Source of the DNA: Romboutsia maritimum
GTDB taxonomy: Bacteria; Bacillota; Clostridia; Peptostreptococcales; Peptostreptococcaceae
DNA: 64,000 nt
Direction of reading: 5' to 3'
Assembly (NCBI RefSeq): GCF_002251085.2
Contig: NZ_NOJZ02000005.1
Span: 62,001-126,000, forward strand
The notes under the pieces were generated by a model that saw only the letters and a program-made list of their open reading frames with translations, did not search any database and was not told the DNA's origin. This document shows, one piece after another, positions 46,209 through 53,159 of this stretch. Each line of letters opens with the position of its first letter. Positions within the stretch are counted from its first letter, which is position 1. The translations under genes and the position numbers were made by a program.

Positions 46209-47158
46209 TTAGATTATCTGCAGGAACAGCAATAGAGCTTGGATTATTAAATAAAAAGAGTGATATACCTCCTACTACCGCATATATAATGGTTGGAAAC
46301 AATTGTGATAATAAATGCGCTTTTTGCTCTCAATCAATAGAAAGTAATTCAAGAAAAGATAAATTATCTAGAGTAGTATGGCCAGAGTTTACAAAAGAAG
46401 AAATTTCATCATCTTTAAAAAAATACAACAAAAATAACATAAAGCGAATTTGTATCCAATCTATGTCAAGTAAAGAAGCTCACAAGGCATCAGAAGAGTT
46501 TATAAAATATATCAAAAAAGAAATAGATATACCCGTTTCACTATCTGCAAAAATAGAAAATAGTGATGATATAGAAAGATTTTTAGGTATAGGTGCAGAT
46601 AGAATAGGAATAGCTATAGATGCAGCAAATAAAGAACTATATGAAAAAATTAAAGGAAATAATTATGAAAATAAAGTAGACTTTATTAATGAGATGGCTA
46701 AAAAATATCCTAATAAGATTAGTACTCATATAATAGTTGGATTAGGTGAAACTCATAAAGAGATATTTGATTTATATACAAATTTAAAGGAAAGCAGTGT
46801 TACAATTAGTTTATTCGCATTTACACCAGTTAAAGGAACAAGGATGGAAAATATAAATCAGCCGACTATAGAGAGTTATAGAAAAGTTCAACTTATGACA
46901 TATATGATAGATAAAGGATATAAAGAAGAAAATTTTACTTTTAAAGATGGATATATAGAAGACATAAAACTAAATTCTAAAATTTTAGAAGATATACATA
47001 AGGGATATCCTTTTGAGATTACAGGTTGTAAAAATTGCAATAGACCATATTATAATGAAAGACCTAAGAGTACAATTTATAACTACTCAAGACCTTTAAA
47101 TAAGGAAGAAATATGTTTATCAATAAAAGAGTTAAACATAGATATTAATCAAAATTAA
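46205..47158 (+). CDS. radical SAM protein, biotin-synthase-like, LipS2-like
   Basis: About 317 residues from ATG 46205, which overlaps the previous stop (ATGA). The CxxxCxxC motif is Cys34, Cys38, Cys41 (NNCDNKCAFCSQS), preceded by IPPTTAYIMVG and followed by LSRVVWPEF, a layout I associate with the biotin-synthase-like LipS2 group. The C-terminus has GCKNCNRPYYNERP, a second cysteine pair that may hold an auxiliary iron-sulfur cluster as the sulfur donor. No bioB partner genes are near, so a biotin role is less likely than sulfur insertion into octanoyl-GcvH. Confidence 0.6.
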   Translation: MIRLSAGTAIELGLLNKKSDIPPTTAYIMVGNNCDNKCAFCSQSIESNSRKDKLSRVVWPEFTKEEISSSLKKYNKNNIKRICIQSMSSKEAHKASEEFIKYIKKEIDIPVSLSAKIENSDDIERFLGIGADRIGIAIDAANKELYEKIKGNNYENKVDFINEMAKKYPNKISTHIIVGLGETHKEIFDLYTNLKESSVTISLFAFTPVKGTRMENINQPTIESYRKVQLMTYMIDKGYKEENFTFKDGYIEDIKLNSKILEDIHKGYPFEITGCKNCNRPYYNERPKSTIYNYSRPLNKEEICLSIKELNIDINQN

Positions 47159-47183
47159 TTGTGGTAAAAAAAGGTAAAAATAT

Positions 47184-47213
47184 TTGACTTTAAGTTAAAT
47201 AAAGTGATATACT
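47184..47213 (+). promoter_or_regulatory. promoter of the cooT operon
   Basis: TTGACT and TATACT are separated by 18 bp. The transcript would start near 47220 and pass through a terminator hairpin before cooT. Confidence 0.7.
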
Positions 47214-47251
47214 CAACTTATAAAAGTATAAATGAGTATAATGAAATCATG

Positions 47252-47296
47252 AAGGTTTCTTTGGAGTATTATGATACCTCAAGAAACCTTTTTTTG
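47252..47296 (+). terminator. leader terminator upstream of cooT
   Basis: AAGGTTTCTT pairs with AAGAAACCTT over a 19-base loop and is followed by TTTTT. It sits between the cooT promoter and cooT, so it is either an attenuator or the end of a short transcript. Confidence 0.75.
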
Positions 47297-47326
47297 ATTA
47301 CAAAAATGCTTTAGGAGGGGATTTAT

Positions 47327-47518
47327 ATGTGTGAGTCAGCCGCTTTCATTTTGAAAGAAAATAAGTTAGAAAGAATTATGGATAATGTAGTGACTATAGA
47401 TCCATATGATGGAAAAGTATATTTAACAGACTTACTTGGAGAAGAAAAAATAGTAGATGGAGTTATAAAGGAGATCAGATTAATTGATCATAAAATAATA
47501 ATAGAAGAAAATAACTAG
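47327..47518 (+). CDS. cooT: CooT family nickel-binding protein
   Basis: A 63-residue small protein starting MCESAAFIL, with Cys2 directly after the initiator Met. In CooT of Rhodospirillum rubrum, a dimer that binds one nickel, Cys2 is important for the site. The rest (KLERIMDNVVTIDPYDGKVY, DLLGEEKIVDG, LIDHKIIIEE) follows the family's small beta fold. It lies 5 kb after acsB and is followed by a DUF3842 gene and a His-rich gene, consistent with nickel delivery to CODH/ACS. GGAGGGG ribosome binding site. Confidence 0.88.
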   Translation: MCESAAFILKENKLERIMDNVVTIDPYDGKVYLTDLLGEEKIVDGVIKEIRLIDHKIIIEENN

Positions 47519-47532
47519 TAGAGGGAATACAT

Positions 47533-47949
47533 ATGATAATAGCAGTTATAGACGGAATGGGCGGAGGAATTGGTGCTCAAGTAGTGTTAGCTCTTAGAGA
47601 AGAGTTACCAACTTATATAGAGGTATATGCTTTAGGAACAAACTCTATAGCAACTAGCTCAATGATGAAAGCGCATGCTAACAAAGGAGCTACGGGGGAA
47701 AATGCAATAGTTACATCTTCAAAAAGAGCAAATGTAATAGTTGCACCAGTTTCTGTAGTAATGCCTAATTCTATGATGGGGGAAGTTACCAGTAAGATGA
47801 GTGAGGCTGTAGCTGATAGTGAAGCCTTAAAAATACTATTACCAATTATGCCTGAGAATATTGAAATAGTTGGTTTAGAAAATAAACCATTAGCATTACT
47901 TATAAAAGATACAATTAAGGTAATAAAGAAAGAATTTAATATAAAATAA
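47533..47949 (+). CDS. DUF3842 family protein of unknown function
   Basis: A 138-residue protein that begins MIIAVIDGMGGGIGAQVVLA, a glycine-rich loop after a first beta strand as in Rossmann-like nucleotide-binding folds. No catalytic motif, membrane helix or cysteine is visible. I recognise it as DUF3842. It is 14 bases from cooT and 16 from the His-rich gene, so it belongs to a tight three-gene operon and may help handle nickel for CODH/ACS; that role is inference from neighbours only. Confidence 0.8.
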   Translation: MIIAVIDGMGGGIGAQVVLALREELPTYIEVYALGTNSIATSSMMKAHANKGATGENAIVTSSKRANVIVAPVSVVMPNSMMGEVTSKMSEAVADSEALKILLPIMPENIEIVGLENKPLALLIKDTIKVIKKEFNIK

Positions 47950-47965
47950 ATATGGGGTGAAAGTT

Positions 47966-48265
47966 ATGCTTAGCAAAGAAACTTTAAGATACCACCATGG
48001 TCATAATCATGATCATGACTTAGAATTAGGTCATACGCATTCTCATAGCCATGGAGAAGAAGCAGAAAGTAAAGATGAAAAAACATTAAAAATACTTTTA
48101 GTTCATTGGGTAAATCATAATGAATCACATCAAGAAGGATTCAATGAATGGGTAGAAAAAGCTAGAATATTAGGTAAAGAAGAAACTGCAAGTAGCATAG
48201 AGAAAGCTATAGAGTATATGCAAAAAGCTAATGAAATGTTAGTAGAAGCGAAAAAACACATGTAG
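47966..48265 (+). CDS. histidine-rich protein, probable nickel-binding (CooJ-like role)
   Basis: A 99-residue protein with nine histidines between residues 10 and 29 (YHHGHNHDHDLELGHTHSHS), followed by a charged helical domain containing LLVHWVNHNESHQEGF. Such His tracts bind Ni, Zn or Co; CooJ of Rhodospirillum, encoded next to cooT, is a His-rich nickel protein of different sequence. The start is ATG 47966 with GGGGTGA ahead; a GTG at 47957 overlaps it. It is the third gene of the cooT operon and is followed by a terminator. Confidence 0.75.
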   Translation: MLSKETLRYHHGHNHDHDLELGHTHSHSHGEEAESKDEKTLKILLVHWVNHNESHQEGFNEWVEKARILGKEETASSIEKAIEYMQKANEMLVEAKKHM

Positions 48266-48274
48266 TAAATTAGA

Positions 48275-48324
48275 TGAAGTATATTTAACTTTGTTAATTA
48301 AACAGAGTATTTATACTTCTTTTT
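48275..48324 (+). terminator. terminator after the His-rich gene
   Basis: GAAGTATA pairs with TATACTTC-like sequence across a long AT-rich loop and is followed by TTTTT. Confidence 0.7.
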
Positions 48325-48377
48325 AAATTATAAAAAAGTATTAGAAATTATTTATAAATACAAATATATAAAGGTAT

Positions 48378-48405
48378 TTGTTGAAATGTTCAAGAATTAT
48401 ATAAT
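48378..48405 (+). promoter_or_regulatory. promoter of the histidinol-phosphatase gene
   Basis: TTGTTG and a perfect TATAAT are 16 bp apart, about 75 bp before the gene. Confidence 0.6.
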
Positions 48406-48480
48406 ATACTTTAGTAAAGGACTAATTAGAATTAGCTATAAAATAATAAGAAAAATTAGTTGCATAAGGGAGGAAAGTTT

Positions 48481-49263
48481 ATGAAAGATGGTCACATTCA
48501 TACTCCTTATTGCCCTCATGGAAGCAATGATAGCTTTGAAGAGTATATTGAGAGAGCAATAGAAGTAGGATTAACAGAAATTACTTTTACGGAACACTTA
48601 CCACTACCAGACAACTTTGAAGACCCCTCACCAAAAAAGGATAGTGCAATGAGTATAAAAGACATAAACTGTTATATAAAAACGGTGAATAAACTTAAAG
48701 AAAAATATAAGGATAAGATAAAAATAAATTTAGGTGTAGAAGTTGATTATTTAGAAGGATATGAAAAAGAAATCAAAGAGGTTTTAAATACTTATGGACA
48801 TGAATTTGATGATGCAATTTTATCTGTACACATTCTAAATGTAGGTAAACAGTATTATTGCATGGATTTTAGCAAAGATGAATTTAAAAAAATTAGTACA
48901 TTGCTAGGTGGAGTGGATAATGTTTATTATAAATATTATAAAACTCTTAAAAAAGCAATTGATGCAGATTTAGGGCAGTACAAGCCAAAAAGAATTGGTC
49001 ATTTAAATCTTGTAAGGAAATTTAACCAAATATATCCATATGATTATAAGAATAATATAGTATTAGAAGAAGTGGTTAAATCAATAAAAGAAAAAGGATA
49101 TGAAGTTGATTACAATGTATCAGGAGCTAGATATGAGTACTGTAAAGAACCATATATAAGTGGGTATTTATTAAAATTGATACAAAAATATGATATACCT
49201 ATGGTTTTAGGATCAGATTCTCATAGAGCAAAAGATATAGGGAGATATATGGTAGAAGCTTAA
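48481..49263 (+). CDS. histidinol-phosphatase, PHP family
   Basis: A 260-residue PHP-domain phosphatase of the HisJ/HisK type, the eighth step of histidine synthesis. Metal-binding motifs are DGHIHTPYCPHG (His5, His7), TFTEHLPLP, LGVEVDY with the acidic ligand, SVHILN, KRIGHLNLV and the terminal LGSDSHRAKDIG. The start is ATG 48481 with GGGAGG ahead; an ATG at 48460 is not supported by a ribosome binding site. No other his genes lie in the window, so the substrate is assigned by family only; a different phosphoester is possible. Confidence 0.85.
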   Translation: MKDGHIHTPYCPHGSNDSFEEYIERAIEVGLTEITFTEHLPLPDNFEDPSPKKDSAMSIKDINCYIKTVNKLKEKYKDKIKINLGVEVDYLEGYEKEIKEVLNTYGHEFDDAILSVHILNVGKQYYCMDFSKDEFKKISTLLGGVDNVYYKYYKTLKKAIDADLGQYKPKRIGHLNLVRKFNQIYPYDYKNNIVLEEVVKSIKEKGYEVDYNVSGARYEYCKEPYISGYLLKLIQKYDIPMVLGSDSHRAKDIGRYMVEA

Positions 49264-49284
49264 TATAAGCTATCAATAAGACAG

Positions 49285-49314
49285 AAGGGCGGAACGTAAG
49301 TTTTTTGCCCTTTT
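49285..49314 (+). terminator. terminator after the PHP phosphatase gene
   Basis: AAGGGC pairs with GCCCTT across a 16-base loop and is followed by a short T-run. Confidence 0.65.
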
Positions 49315-49350
49315 ATAGATTATTAAGAAAGATTAGATAAAAATAATGTA

Positions 49351-49379
49351 TTGACTAATATAAAAAGTTATTATATAAT
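49351..49379 (+). promoter_or_regulatory. promoter of tRNA-Ser
   Basis: Near-consensus TTGACT and TATAAT with a 17-bp spacer, about 19 bp before the tRNA. Confidence 0.8.
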
Positions 49380-49397
49380 TTAAATATAACTTAATTC

Positions 49398-49489
49398 GGA
49401 GAAGTACTCAAGCGGCTCAAGAGGATCCCCTGCTAAGGGATTAGGCTGGGTAAACCGGTGCGAGGGTTCGAATCCCTCCTTCTCCGCCA
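49398..49489 (+). tRNA. tRNA-Ser(GCT)
   Basis: Acceptor stem GGAGAAG / CTTCTCC with discriminator G and encoded CCA (49487-49489). The anticodon stem ATCCC/GGGAT encloses loop CTGCTAA, so the anticodon is GCT (49432-49434), reading AGC/AGU serine codons. A long variable arm (class II) and T-loop GGTTCGAATCC are present. It stands alone, with its own promoter and terminator. Confidence 0.97.
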
Positions 49490-49491
49490 GT

Positions 49492-49522
49492 AAGACTATC
49501 ATTATATGATAGTCTTTTTTTA
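49492..49522 (+). terminator. terminator after tRNA-Ser
   Basis: AAGACTATCA pairs with TGATAGTCTT over five bases and runs into a T-tract. Confidence 0.92.
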
Positions 49523-49571
49523 TTACTAGGAAATTATATTTAATCTGGTTTGTGGATGAAATATAATTTTT

Positions 49572-49664
49572 AACCTCTAAAATTGAGAAACGGATCTGAT
49601 TTTAAAGGTCATTGGCGACATGAAGTGTTTCGCCAATACGTCGATTAGGCGAAGTGAATTTTTA
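49572..49664 (+). repeat. 94-bp structured dispersed element, copy 2
   Basis: Second copy of the element at 43227-43320. Its folding is clearer: ACCTCTAAAAT / ATTTTAAAGGT, then ATTGGCGA / TCGCCAAT (8 bp, perfect), then TACGTCG ... GCGAAGTG with a T-tract. Stem positions that differ between copies mostly keep pairing through G-U, as expected for selection on RNA structure. It lies in the gene-free region after tRNA-Ser. Confidence 0.6.
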
Positions 49665-49692
49665 GTTTTTAAAATAAATTTATTACATAAAA

Positions 49693-49721
49693 TTGACTTA
49701 TAAAAAGACATATGTTACGAT
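49693..49721 (+). promoter_or_regulatory. promoter of the methyltransferase leader
   Basis: TTGACT and TACGAT with a 17-bp spacer. A transcript from here would begin near 49728 and run through a strong terminator before the methyltransferase gene. Confidence 0.6.
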
Positions 49722-49750
49722 TTAAATAAATTAAATATAGTAAATAAATT

Positions 49751-49810
49751 AAATCATGAAGATTTAGTACAATGAATATATTGCACTAATTTTCATGATT
49801 TTTATTTTTT
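49751..49810 (+). terminator. leader terminator upstream of the methyltransferase gene
   Basis: AAATCATGAA pairs with TTCATGATTT, and an inner TTAGT-CAAT / ATTG-ACTAA stem extends it; TTTATTTTTT follows. It lies about 23 bases after the predicted transcript start and 140 bases before the gene, an arrangement typical of attenuation. Confidence 0.8.
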
Positions 49811-49824
49811 GGGGAGAGAATTTA

Positions 49825-49893
49825 GTGGGAATATATTTAAAAGAAATAGCAACAAAGCTACGGTTCTACGCCTATCTTTCTGATTATATGTGA
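49825..49893 (+). CDS. possible 22-codon leader peptide
   Basis: GTG 49825 preceded by GGGGAGAG opens a frame of 22 codons (MGIYLKEIATKLRFYAYLSD is its start) ending at TGA 49891, between the leader terminator and the methyltransferase. The ribosome binding site is plausible but the length is within chance. It could be a leader peptide or nothing. Confidence 0.25.
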   Translation: MGIYLKEIATKLRFYAYLSDYM

Positions 49894-49952
49894 AAAATAA
49901 ACGAAATAAAGTCTTGTAACTTAAGTATACGAGAAATTTAAAGGAGGATTAC

Positions 49953-50675
49953 ATGGACCTAATTAATAGAATAGAGAAGTATTGGACGGAAAGAAGCGAT
50001 GAATTTTGCAACTTACGTATATCTGAAATAAATAGTAATAAAAGGAACCTTTGGATAGAGGTTATATCTAAAAATTTACCTCAAGATAAAAAATTAAGAA
50101 TTCTGGATGTAGGTACAGGAACTGGTTTTTTAGCTATACTTATGGCATCTTTAGGACATGATGTTGTAGGAATAGATTTAACAGAGGCTATGATTAATGG
50201 TGCTAATAAAACATCACATTTATTGAATTATAATATAGATTTCAAAGTAATGGATGCTCAAAATTTAAGTTTTGAGGATAATTACTTTGATGTAGTAATT
50301 TCTAGAAACTTAACATGGACATTACCAGATGTAAAAAAAGCATATAAAGAATGGTACAGAGTACTTAAGCATAATGGAAGATTATTAAATTTTGATGGTG
50401 ATTATGGTCAAGTATCATTTTCAAATCAAGTAAAAACATTGGATGCTAATCATGCACACGTAGGTATTAAAAACAGTATTCTAAAAGAGTGTGATGATAT
50501 AAAAAATAATTTAGATATTAGCATGCAAGCTAGACCTAAATGGGATACTAAAATTTTGAATCAAATAGGTTTTTCAAGTTGCAAAATTGATAATACGATT
50601 AGTGAAAAAATTTACTCTACACAAGATGAATTTTGTAATCCAACTAAAATGTTTGGAATATATGCAATAAAATAA
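49953..50675 (+). CDS. class I SAM-dependent methyltransferase
   Basis: A 240-residue methyltransferase with motif I ILDVGTGTGFLAI, the acidic residue after strand 2 (VVGIDLTE), KVMDAQNLSFEDNYFDVVIS and an ISRNLTWTLPD segment near motif IV. The substrate is unknown. It precedes a two-component system and a nickel importer in the same direction, so it may modify a metal-binding small molecule or simply be a neighbour. AAAGGAGG ribosome binding site. The leader with terminator upstream suggests controlled expression. Confidence 0.85.
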   Translation: MDLINRIEKYWTERSDEFCNLRISEINSNKRNLWIEVISKNLPQDKKLRILDVGTGTGFLAILMASLGHDVVGIDLTEAMINGANKTSHLLNYNIDFKVMDAQNLSFEDNYFDVVISRNLTWTLPDVKKAYKEWYRVLKHNGRLLNFDGDYGQVSFSNQVKTLDANHAHVGIKNSILKECDDIKNNLDISMQARPKWDTKILNQIGFSSCKIDNTISEKIYSTQDEFCNPTKMFGIYAIK

Positions 50676-50814
50676 TACGATTAAATTAAATTTGCTTTTT
50701 ATTTAGAATAATCTATTTATAGATGGAGTATTAACTGAAATAGTCTTTAAATTTATAGATATAGACAATGAATTAGAAAATATTAAGTAATAAATGAGCT
50801 TGGGGGGACGAAAT

Positions 50815-51507
50815 TTGGAAAATCCATTATTAATTTTAATATGCGATGATCAGGAGTCTGTACATGATACAGTCGGTGAATATTTAAAGATAGAAGGTAT
50901 AAATTATGTATCTGCATATGATGGATTAGACGCATTACAAAAGGCAAAAAATATAAATCCCGATTTAATATTATTAGATTTAATGATGCCTAAAATATTT
51001 GGAGTAGATGTGTGTAAGGAGATTAGGAAAAATAGTGAAGTTCCTATAATTATGCTTACAGCAAGAGCAGAAACTGTAGATAGAATAATAGGTCTAGAAA
51101 TAGGTGCAGATGATTATATTGCTAAGCCATTTTCACCACGTGAAGTAGTAGCACGTATTAAAACAGTTTTAAGACGTACTACTACTTCTGTATGTAAATC
51201 TAAGCATAAAATTAAATATGAAAATTTAGAAATAGATTTAGATAAACATGAGGTATATGTAAAAGGAGAGTATGTAAAGGTTACACCAAAAGAAATTAAA
51301 ATATTTTATATGCTTGCTTCAAATCCAGGGAATATATTTAGTAGAGAGCATATATTATCTGAAGTTTGGGGATATGATTACTTTGGAGATACTAGGGTGG
51401 TAGATACTCAAATTAAAAGGCTTAGAAAGAAAATTCCGAATTATGAACTAAATTGGGATATAAAATCTATATACGGAGTAGGATATAAATTTGAGGTAGT
51501 TCAATGA
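50815..51507 (+). CDS. OmpR-family response regulator
   Basis: A 230-residue DNA-binding regulator. The receiver domain has the acidic pair DD (11-12), phospho-acceptor Asp55 in LILLDLMMP, the switch Thr in MLTARAE and Lys in YIAKPF. The C-terminal winged helix ends with TRVVDTQIKRLRKKI and YGVGYKF. The start is TTG 50815 with GGGGGG ahead; an upstream ATG at 50794 would place that ribosome binding site inside the gene. It overlaps the kinase gene by four bases and lies 1.6 kb before nikA, the most likely local target. Confidence 0.92.
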   Translation: MENPLLILICDDQESVHDTVGEYLKIEGINYVSAYDGLDALQKAKNINPDLILLDLMMPKIFGVDVCKEIRKNSEVPIIMLTARAETVDRIIGLEIGADDYIAKPFSPREVVARIKTVLRRTTTSVCKSKHKIKYENLEIDLDKHEVYVKGEYVKVTPKEIKIFYMLASNPGNIFSREHILSEVWGYDYFGDTRVVDTQIKRLRKKIPNYELNWDIKSIYGVGYKFEVVQ

Positions 51508-52934
51508 AAAATGGAATTTTCAAAAGATTATTTAAGACAATAAGTATAATAACAATAGTATCTGTAATAATTACAATATTATTTTCTAGTTTTGCTGTTA
51601 AGCAGTACTTTTTAAATACTATGTTAGAAGAAACTCAAATAAAAGTTAAAAATCTTGCAAAAAATATAGGCGAAAGAGATTATAGTATAAATGGAATAAT
51701 ACATAAACAATCTATAACATCTTCAATTATACAATGTTATGATTCTTCAAATGATAATATGGCAAGGATATATAATTGTCCAGGAAAGATAAATCATGAT
51801 ATATTTTCAGAGAAGGATATCAATATAGCATTAAATCCTTATATGAGTACTGTATTGGGAGGAAATTCTATAAAAAGAATGACTAAGCTAGAGGGATTAA
51901 AAGAAGATGTTATGATAATTGGAGAACCAATAAAAAGAAACTATAAAATTATAGGTTCAGTATTTGTAATCAAATTGATAGAAGAATATGAATCATCACT
52001 TATAGGATTTTATATAGTTTTATCAGTAAGTATGGTTTTAGCTTTAGTATCAATATTAGTACCTGCACATATATTTCTAAGAAAGCTATACAAGCCTCTA
52101 AATGATGTAACAGAAGCAGCTATATTAATGTCGCAGGGGGATTTTTCAATAAGAACTAAAGAATATGAAGGAGATGAGATAGGAAAATTAGCTAAATCTT
52201 TCAATTATCTAGCATCAAAACTTGAAGAAAATGATAAGCAAGCAAAGTTGTTAGAACAAACAAGGCGAGACTATGTAGCAAATGTTTCACATGAATTAAA
52301 GACGCCAATTAGTACAATACGTGCAGTGGCAGAAACATTAAATGATGATATGCTGATAGATATTATTGATAAGAAGAAATATTATAGCATGATACTTAGA
52401 GAATCTATGAGGTTACAATTGTTAATTAAAGATATGCTAGAATTATCTAGACTTCAATCTGGAAATGTATCTCTTAAGAAATCGGTTGTAAATATAAGAG
52501 AGATATTTTTAGATACTATTGAAAAATTTGATGTTATAGCTGATGACTTAGAAATAAATTTTATAAAAAAAGTGGATATAGAAGATACGTTAAGTATATT
52601 TACTAACAGAAATAGAATAGAACAGGTTCTTGTTATTTTGCTTGATAATGCATTTAAATTTACTCCTATTGAAGGAAGTGTTACATTAGAGGTTAAGAAA
52701 AAAGAAGAGTATTTAGAAGTAATTATATCAGATACAGGAGTAGGTATTGACAAAGAAGATATAGCATTTATTTTTGATAGATTTTATAAAGTAGATAAGG
52801 CACATTCATCTAAAGGAACTGGAATCGGATTATCTATAGCATGGGAAATTATGAAGTATTTAAATGAGGATATATACGTAAAGTCAGAGTTAGGTAAGGG
52901 ATCTGATTTTGCGTTTACAATACATTATAAATAA
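51504..52934 (+). CDS. sensor histidine kinase
   Basis: A 476-residue membrane kinase: a first membrane helix near residues 10-30, an extracellular sensor region of about 135 residues, a second helix near 168-190, a HAMP domain (KPLNDVTEAAILMSQGDFSI), a HisKA dimerisation domain with the phospho-His in VSHELKTPISTI, and a HATPase with N-box LLDNAFKFTP, G1 DTGVGID and G2 GTGIGLSIA. The sensor part contains two cysteines (QCYD, YNCPG) and histidines but no family I recognise. ATGA overlap with the regulator gene. Nickel or another metal as the signal is inference from the nik genes downstream. Confidence 0.92.
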   Translation: MKNGIFKRLFKTISIITIVSVIITILFSSFAVKQYFLNTMLEETQIKVKNLAKNIGERDYSINGIIHKQSITSSIIQCYDSSNDNMARIYNCPGKINHDIFSEKDINIALNPYMSTVLGGNSIKRMTKLEGLKEDVMIIGEPIKRNYKIIGSVFVIKLIEEYESSLIGFYIVLSVSMVLALVSILVPAHIFLRKLYKPLNDVTEAAILMSQGDFSIRTKEYEGDEIGKLAKSFNYLASKLEENDKQAKLLEQTRRDYVANVSHELKTPISTIRAVAETLNDDMLIDIIDKKKYYSMILRESMRLQLLIKDMLELSRLQSGNVSLKKSVVNIREIFLDTIEKFDVIADDLEINFIKKVDIEDTLSIFTNRNRIEQVLVILLDNAFKFTPIEGSVTLEVKKKEEYLEVIISDTGVGIDKEDIAFIFDRFYKVDKAHSSKGTGIGLSIAWEIMKYLNEDIYVKSELGKGSDFAFTIHYK

Positions 52935-52940
52935 AAGAAT

Positions 52941-52992
52941 AAATAAATCAAAAAAACTGTCTTAAAATTTAGACAGTTTTTTTGATTTATTT
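52941..52992. terminator. bidirectional terminator after the kinase gene
   Basis: A very long stem (AAATCAAAAAAACTGTCT pairing with AGACAGTTTTTTTGATTT) over a short loop. It separates the two-component genes from nikA. Confidence 0.9.
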
Positions 52993-53042
52993 AAAGTGTT
53001 TTTGTAGTTAAGATGCTAATTGTACTTATTTTGACGAGAAAA

Positions 53043-53114
53043 TGACATAATTATGTCACAATTAAGGTATATAATTTGATGAATAAGGCGATTTTATCAT
53101 ATTTTAAGGCGATT
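53043..53114 (+). promoter_or_regulatory. nikA promoter with palindrome and three phased repeats
   Basis: A perfect 16-bp palindrome TGACATAATTATGTCA (53043-53058) lies where the -35 box would be, ahead of TATAAT at 53070-53075. Three AAGG repeats start at 53064, 53085 and 53106, exactly 21 bp apart; the last two are identical over AAGGCGATT. The layout suggests one regulator on the palindrome and one on same-face direct repeats, the latter fitting an OmpR-type protein. Confidence 0.55.
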
Positions 53115-53159
53115 AAATTTATTAATAGATTTATTAAAGATTAGGGGGAATGTTAAATA

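Noticed and set aside
46205-47158. Biotin synthase (bioB)
   Set aside because: The core resembles BioB, but the C-terminal CxxC-NRPYYNERP segment, the paired radical SAM gene and the lack of other bio genes favour a LipS2-like role.
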